DNA of 64,000 bases, from the NCBI GenBank assembly GCA_904066235.2, contig CAJFCV020000001.1, forward strand, positions 3,410,001-3,474,000, read 5' to 3'. Shown one piece after another: positions 60,301 through 64,000 of this stretch. A model generated the notes under the pieces. That model was not told the origin of the DNA. It was given only the letters and a program-made list of their open reading frames with translations, and searched no databases. The translations under genes and the position numbers were made by a program. The stretch's first letter is position 1. Every line of letters begins with the position of its first letter. Source of the stretch: Bursaphelenchus xylophilus. Lineage: Eukaryota; Nematoda; Chromadorea; Rhabditida; Aphelenchoididae.

Positions 60301-60653
60301 TAGCTGCCTAATTTTGGTTTGTAAGGGTGAAAAAAGCCTCGGAACTTTTCTCGAAACACCACACAAATGCCTTTTTGACCAAGTTTTTACCAAATCAAAA
60401 GCTTGTTTTTGAGTTAAAGTAAACTCTGTTACCTTTACAAGCCTTAAAATATCAAATTTAATTTATACTACACCTTAATGAGTAGTTCCAATGTAAAAAA
60501 GGCGCATTTTCATGGTGTTGCGAGAAAAGTTTTGAGGATTTTTTCACCCTTACAAACCAAAATTAGGCAGCTAATTTTTCCATATTCTGCATCAGAAAAA
60601 TTTTGCGAATTTTTTGATATATGACTCGACCTGTAACTTTCCTAAACGCGAAA
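60217..60653. mobile_element. Inverted-repeat element with CAAGGAAAGT end
   Basis: CAAGGAAAGTACTTCT at 60217 and the block TTCTGATTCAGAATATGCAA are mirrored around 60555-60640 (TTAGGCAGCTAATTTTTCC...CTGACTCGACCTGTAACTTT-type). The right terminus is degraded. Same family as 62574-63128. Confidence 0.65.
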
Positions 60654-61426
60654 TTTTAACGTTTGCTTTCCATTTTTTCCCGATCAAACACCTAAAAATC
60701 TCGGTTTCCCTGACCATTCTTCCCGCTTTCCCATTCTTTCGTTTTCCCTTTTTTATTTTGTAAACAAAAAAATAAAGGTAACCTTGAACAGGAAAAGCAA
60801 TCACCACACCAAAAGATAGCCGGTTTATTTACCAGTGGGCGTTCGTTTTCCCTGTTTTCGGAAAACGTTCGGAAATTCCATCGACTGTTTCGTCGATTAA
60901 AATTGTGATAGCAGTTGGGGGAAAGGAAGGAGTTTTACAACTTTTGCAATTTGGAAAAATGTTTTGGATCCGTGGATTGGCTTCAAATGCCATCCGATTT
61001 GCCGCTTTCTAATTTCTTGAACGGATTTTGATGATAAATTTCATTTTTTCATCAACGAAATTTGTAAAAATTTTTTGAGTTTAGGACTTCTAAAGTCAAA
61101 AAATGAGCATTCCAAAGATTTTAGCTTATTATATGCAAATTTGGCAAAGATTTTCAATGATTTGTAGAAATTCCTAGATGCCTAGATTAAGGTGTCACCA
61201 ACAGACGAACGATTAAATTTTTTCGTCTGTTCGTAGATTTCGACGAACAGACGAACTAACACGAAAAAATGACGAGAGAAGGAAGCTAACACGTCCCGTT
61301 GTTCGTATAGTTCTCCTGTTCTTACAACCCTGATCTATATCGCACGCTAACCTGTGTACAAAAAATGGAAAAAATTTTGTCAAAATAATCATACTTTTTG
61401 CTTTGGATCCTAGGCTACGTTATACC
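60654..61426. other. Spacer with an inverted CGTCTGTTCG pair
   Basis: CGTCTGTTCG at 61224-61233 faces CGAACAGACG at 61244-61253, able to form a 10-bp stem with a 10-nt loop, and GACGAAC repeats around it. No gene seen. Confidence 0.45.
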
Positions 61427-61561
61427 AGTCCGTTCGCAAAGTCACTGCAGTGATTTCTGCGGTGTGAGAAACACTTTGCACGGCGCAATAAGCCTTTTTG
61501 GGATTGCTTTGACTTTTTCTGCATGTCGCAAAAATCACTTCAACGACTTTCCGAACGGACT
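61427..61561. mobile_element. 135-bp miniature inverted-repeat element
   Basis: AGTCCGTTCGCAAAGTC at 61427 is mirrored by GACTTTCCGAACGGACT ending at 61561; an inner TCACTGCAGTGA-like stretch and AAAATCACTTCAACGA also pair loosely. TA lies on both sides at short distance. No coding. Confidence 0.6.
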
Positions 61562-62573
61562 AGTATGTACTGTAAAACATTTTTTCGTAATCTTGCAAAG
61601 CGAATACTTTGCTTTAAGAATTGTATTTAAATACAAGTTTTGAGGCCTTTTCGATGTATTTTTTTGAAATTCAGTTTGGCGTATACATCGCTCTTTGCAA
61701 AAAAAATTTTTTATATGTGTAAAAACAAAGCATCGTATGTGTAAACTTTAAACAAAATCTGAGCGTAAAATTTGAAGCACTTTCCTGGCAAAAACTTCAT
61801 GAAAATTAAAGTATACGCACAACTGCCTGCAAACCTGTCTATAACAAAAATTTCAAAAAAGCCCTGGGTTAAATCTCAGGCCAAACTAAACCTCCGTACA
61901 ACGAAACCCTCCTATAACAAAACTATTTTATGATCCTTACCCAAACATATTAACCCTAATTACTATTGTAAAAGGTCAGTAGCTCAGTACTTTTACTCTA
62001 ACATGCTGGTAAAAATAATTGAAAAACCGAAATCTACGTTTTTTGGTTCTTTGATCTCGCCTACTGCCACATAACTTTCTGACGTTGTGGTGGCCCTAGT
62101 GCATCACAAAATTCAAACTTTGAACCAAAACAACACTGAAATCACTGTTTTCCGTGACTTTTAGTGTCGGCCAGTTTCAAAAACCCCGCAGCGCAATTTT
62201 TATATGTTAATCTCGCTTGCTACACAATATTTACCGTCTTTTCGGGGCTTAATCCTTCATCGATCGCGGCGGAAGTCGCTATTAAAAAAATTTGATAAGT
62301 TCAAAGCCCGGTTTCAAAAAAAATTCCAACCTTTTAAATATGTCTGCTGAGTTTTGGATGTATTGAGGGCGGGAGATGGGGGGAAAGTTAGATTAAAGGG
62401 CCTTTACATCATGCTGATTTAATATTTTTACAGTGTCCTAACAATAAGTGCGGACATTTGCTGCGCTTTTTATTTTCTAATGCAATATTTTTTGAAGAAT
62501 CAATACCTGACGACGCGTATTTTACCATGACAAGTTTTGGGATTTTTATGACTGTTTTTTTTTTTGAGTTTTA
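61562..62573. other. Spacer
   Basis: No coding region, RNA gene or clear repeat recognised. Confidence 0.45.
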
Positions 62574-63128
62574 CAAGGAAAGTACTTCTATGGGGTGTGG
62601 AGTTACAGGCCGAGATATATACCAAAAAATTCGCAAAAATTTTCTGATTCAGAATATATAAAAATTAGCCGCCTAATTTTGGTCTGATGACATGTTTTTG
62701 TCCTCAGAAGTTTTCTCGCGACACCATGCAAGTGCCTTTTTGACCGTGTTTTACCAATAAAAAAATTTTGTTTTGTGCTAAAATAAATTCTGAGGCCTTG
62801 ACAAGCCTTAAAATATCAAATTGGATTACAACTACACCTTAGAAGTAGTTCCAATGTAAAAAATGGGTTCTAGCGTGGCAAAACGAATCGAACCCGTTCC
62901 CTTCGGATTCCCAATCTAGCGCTCTAACCACTCGGCCGCACCGCTCTCTTCCGAGGGAAGAGACCGAGCACGCTTTTGTTGCCGCAGATTTTTTTCCTCG
63001 ATAAAACTCGTTGATAGACCAAAATTAGGCAGCTAATTTTTATATATTCTGAATCAGAAATTTTTTTGCGAATTTTTTGATATATATCTCGACCTGTAAC
63101 TCCATACCCCATAGAAGTACTTTCCTTG
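62574..63128. mobile_element. 555-bp inverted-repeat element containing tRNA-like boxes
   Basis: Ends CAAGGAAAGTACTTCTATGG at 62574 and the complement to 63128. Arms of ~120 bp (to AGCCGCCTAATTTTGGTCTG) are mirrored. On the minus strand GGTTCGATTCG (62884-62894) and TGCGGCCGAGTGG (62928-62940) resemble tRNA B and A boxes; the stems do not fold as a tRNA. Flanks share TA. Confidence 0.72.
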
Positions 63129-63155
63129 TAAGATAATTGACCTTTCTTTGGTTTT

Positions 63156-63565
63156 GCACTGTGCATCTGAAATATCGCTGCGACCTAAGCTTTTCTCAAC
63201 TGCGCCGCCGCGATTTTGCTGCACAGTGCAAACTTTTTTGAAGTTTGCACGGTGCGCAAACGGGGAAATTCCACAGTGCGTTGGCGACAAAGGTTCAACA
63301 TGCACTGTGCGAAAGCGAAATGATGTCCAGGCACTTTGTGAAAATGCTAATATACAACTCCTTCCGGAAAGTCGCCGGACTGATTTTTGGCGTATGCACA
63401 GTGCGGAAAAAGACAGGTTGCCAGTGAGAGCCCAAAAAAGGACGGCACAAAGTGAACTTTTGTTTTTGCATGTACCAATTTCAGTCCAGAGGTGCACCTA
63501 TTGACTTTCCGGCAGGGCTAGTATTTACTCTACTACTTACATTGCAAAGTTCCGAAATTTTGCAC
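63156..63565. repeat. Second cluster of GCAC-N-GTGC sites
   Basis: GCACTGTGC, GCACAGTGC and GCACGGTGC sites near 63156, 63221, 63247, 63301 and 63397, with partial sites near 63273 and 63560. Less dense than at 55.1-55.7 kb and in more GC-rich sequence. Confidence 0.75.
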
Positions 63566-64000
63566 AGTCCGTTATTCCGAGAGTTTTCGCTCCTGCCGCG
63601 GCGACTCCTCGTTTTTGTACTAGCGACGCACGGCAACCCCGGGAGTCTCCCTCCTCGTTTCGGCACCTCGCACACCCAGTATCGGTTAAATTCACACGAA
63701 ATGTCACAACAGAATTTTTCGTGTGGTTTTTCGATGGAAAAATAAATACTTTTCTCGAAATTATTTTATTGCTTTTGTCAGTTGTGACACTTCGTTTGGA
63801 CGAAACTCAAAAGTGGGCGGGGACATTTTGTCCTATTTCGGTTTGCCGTGCGACGTGCACTTTTCGCGTGCTCACTCCAATTTTCGAGCAGGACTTTATG
63901 GCACGAGTATCAGTCTGTCGGGAAAATAACAAGCAAAATTTCGCACCGAAAATCACATCGCCGCCGAGAAAATGAAGTGTGTCCCGGCAAAATCAAGTCT
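63566..64000. other. GC-rich right edge, possible start of a further gene
   Basis: 63,580-63,700 is GC- and CpG-rich, and 63,775-63,930 has an open plus frame (GGDILSYFGLPCDVHFSRAH) that looks protein-like. No start, splice pair or family could be fixed before the window ends. Confidence 0.25.

Noticed and set aside
62884..62940. Functional tRNA-Ser/Leu gene on the minus strand
   Set aside because: The T stem and acceptor stem do not pair and the anticodon loop cannot be placed.

Overview
The window is nuclear DNA from a metazoan, most likely a nematode. I infer this from small genes cut by many short introns with tight TTTTCAG/TTTTAG acceptors, closely packed same-strand gene pairs (gaps of 54 and 147 bp, one start codon directly after a TTTTCAG acceptor), a catalytically dead GH18 chitinase-like gene, and an APH-1 whose conserved positions match the nematode protein. 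Species and clade cannot be fixed from the sequence. Exon models below were built by hand from splice signals and phase continuity; no search could be run.

Layout. 0-4 kb (minus): an acyl-CoA dehydrogenase running off the left edge, then a GT31 galactosyltransferase. 4-6 kb: a decayed Tc1/mariner-type element with a second inverted-repeat element nested inside one arm. 6-8.5 kb: gene-poor. 8.5-24.3 kb (minus): a GH18 pseudoenzyme, a signal-peptide/single-pass membrane protein whose first intron holds a 1,371-bp palindromic element with a 5-bp target duplication, and a long multi-exon F-box protein of FBXO28 type. 25.3-35.1 kb: a ~9.8-kb fold-back structure made of inverted arrays of a ~187-bp satellite around a near-identical 865-bp inverted core. 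35.5-54.1 kb is the gene-dense part: aph-1 (gamma-secretase) and, convergent to it, a P4-ATPase of the ATP9/TAT-5 type; then on the plus strand NDUFS5 (complex I), DET1 (CUL4-DDB1 ubiquitin ligase adaptor), an unrecognised ~805-aa protein with a CaaX ending, a LYRM1-like LYR protein and an EEF2KMT/FAM86-like methyltransferase. 54-64 kb has no convincing gene and is filled with inverted-repeat elements and short-motif arrays.

The genes do not form one pathway. They are core housekeeping functions (membrane asymmetry, intramembrane proteolysis, respiratory-chain assembly, ubiquitin ligases, fatty-acid oxidation). LYRM1-EEF2KMT and NDUFS5-DET1 look like operon pairs.

The most unusual signal is not a gene. 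At least six short motif families recur far above chance in introns and spacers: GTCAT(C/G)ATGAC, ACATTTTATACG, ACAGAATGCC (inside a longer ~34-bp consensus), ATGGATAATATAA, GCAC-N-GTGC and AGGTTTTCGTGGTGGGA. Several are palindromic, occur in both orientations, and tend to fill particular introns. Together with the long intronic palindromes they are the best candidate here for something undescribed.
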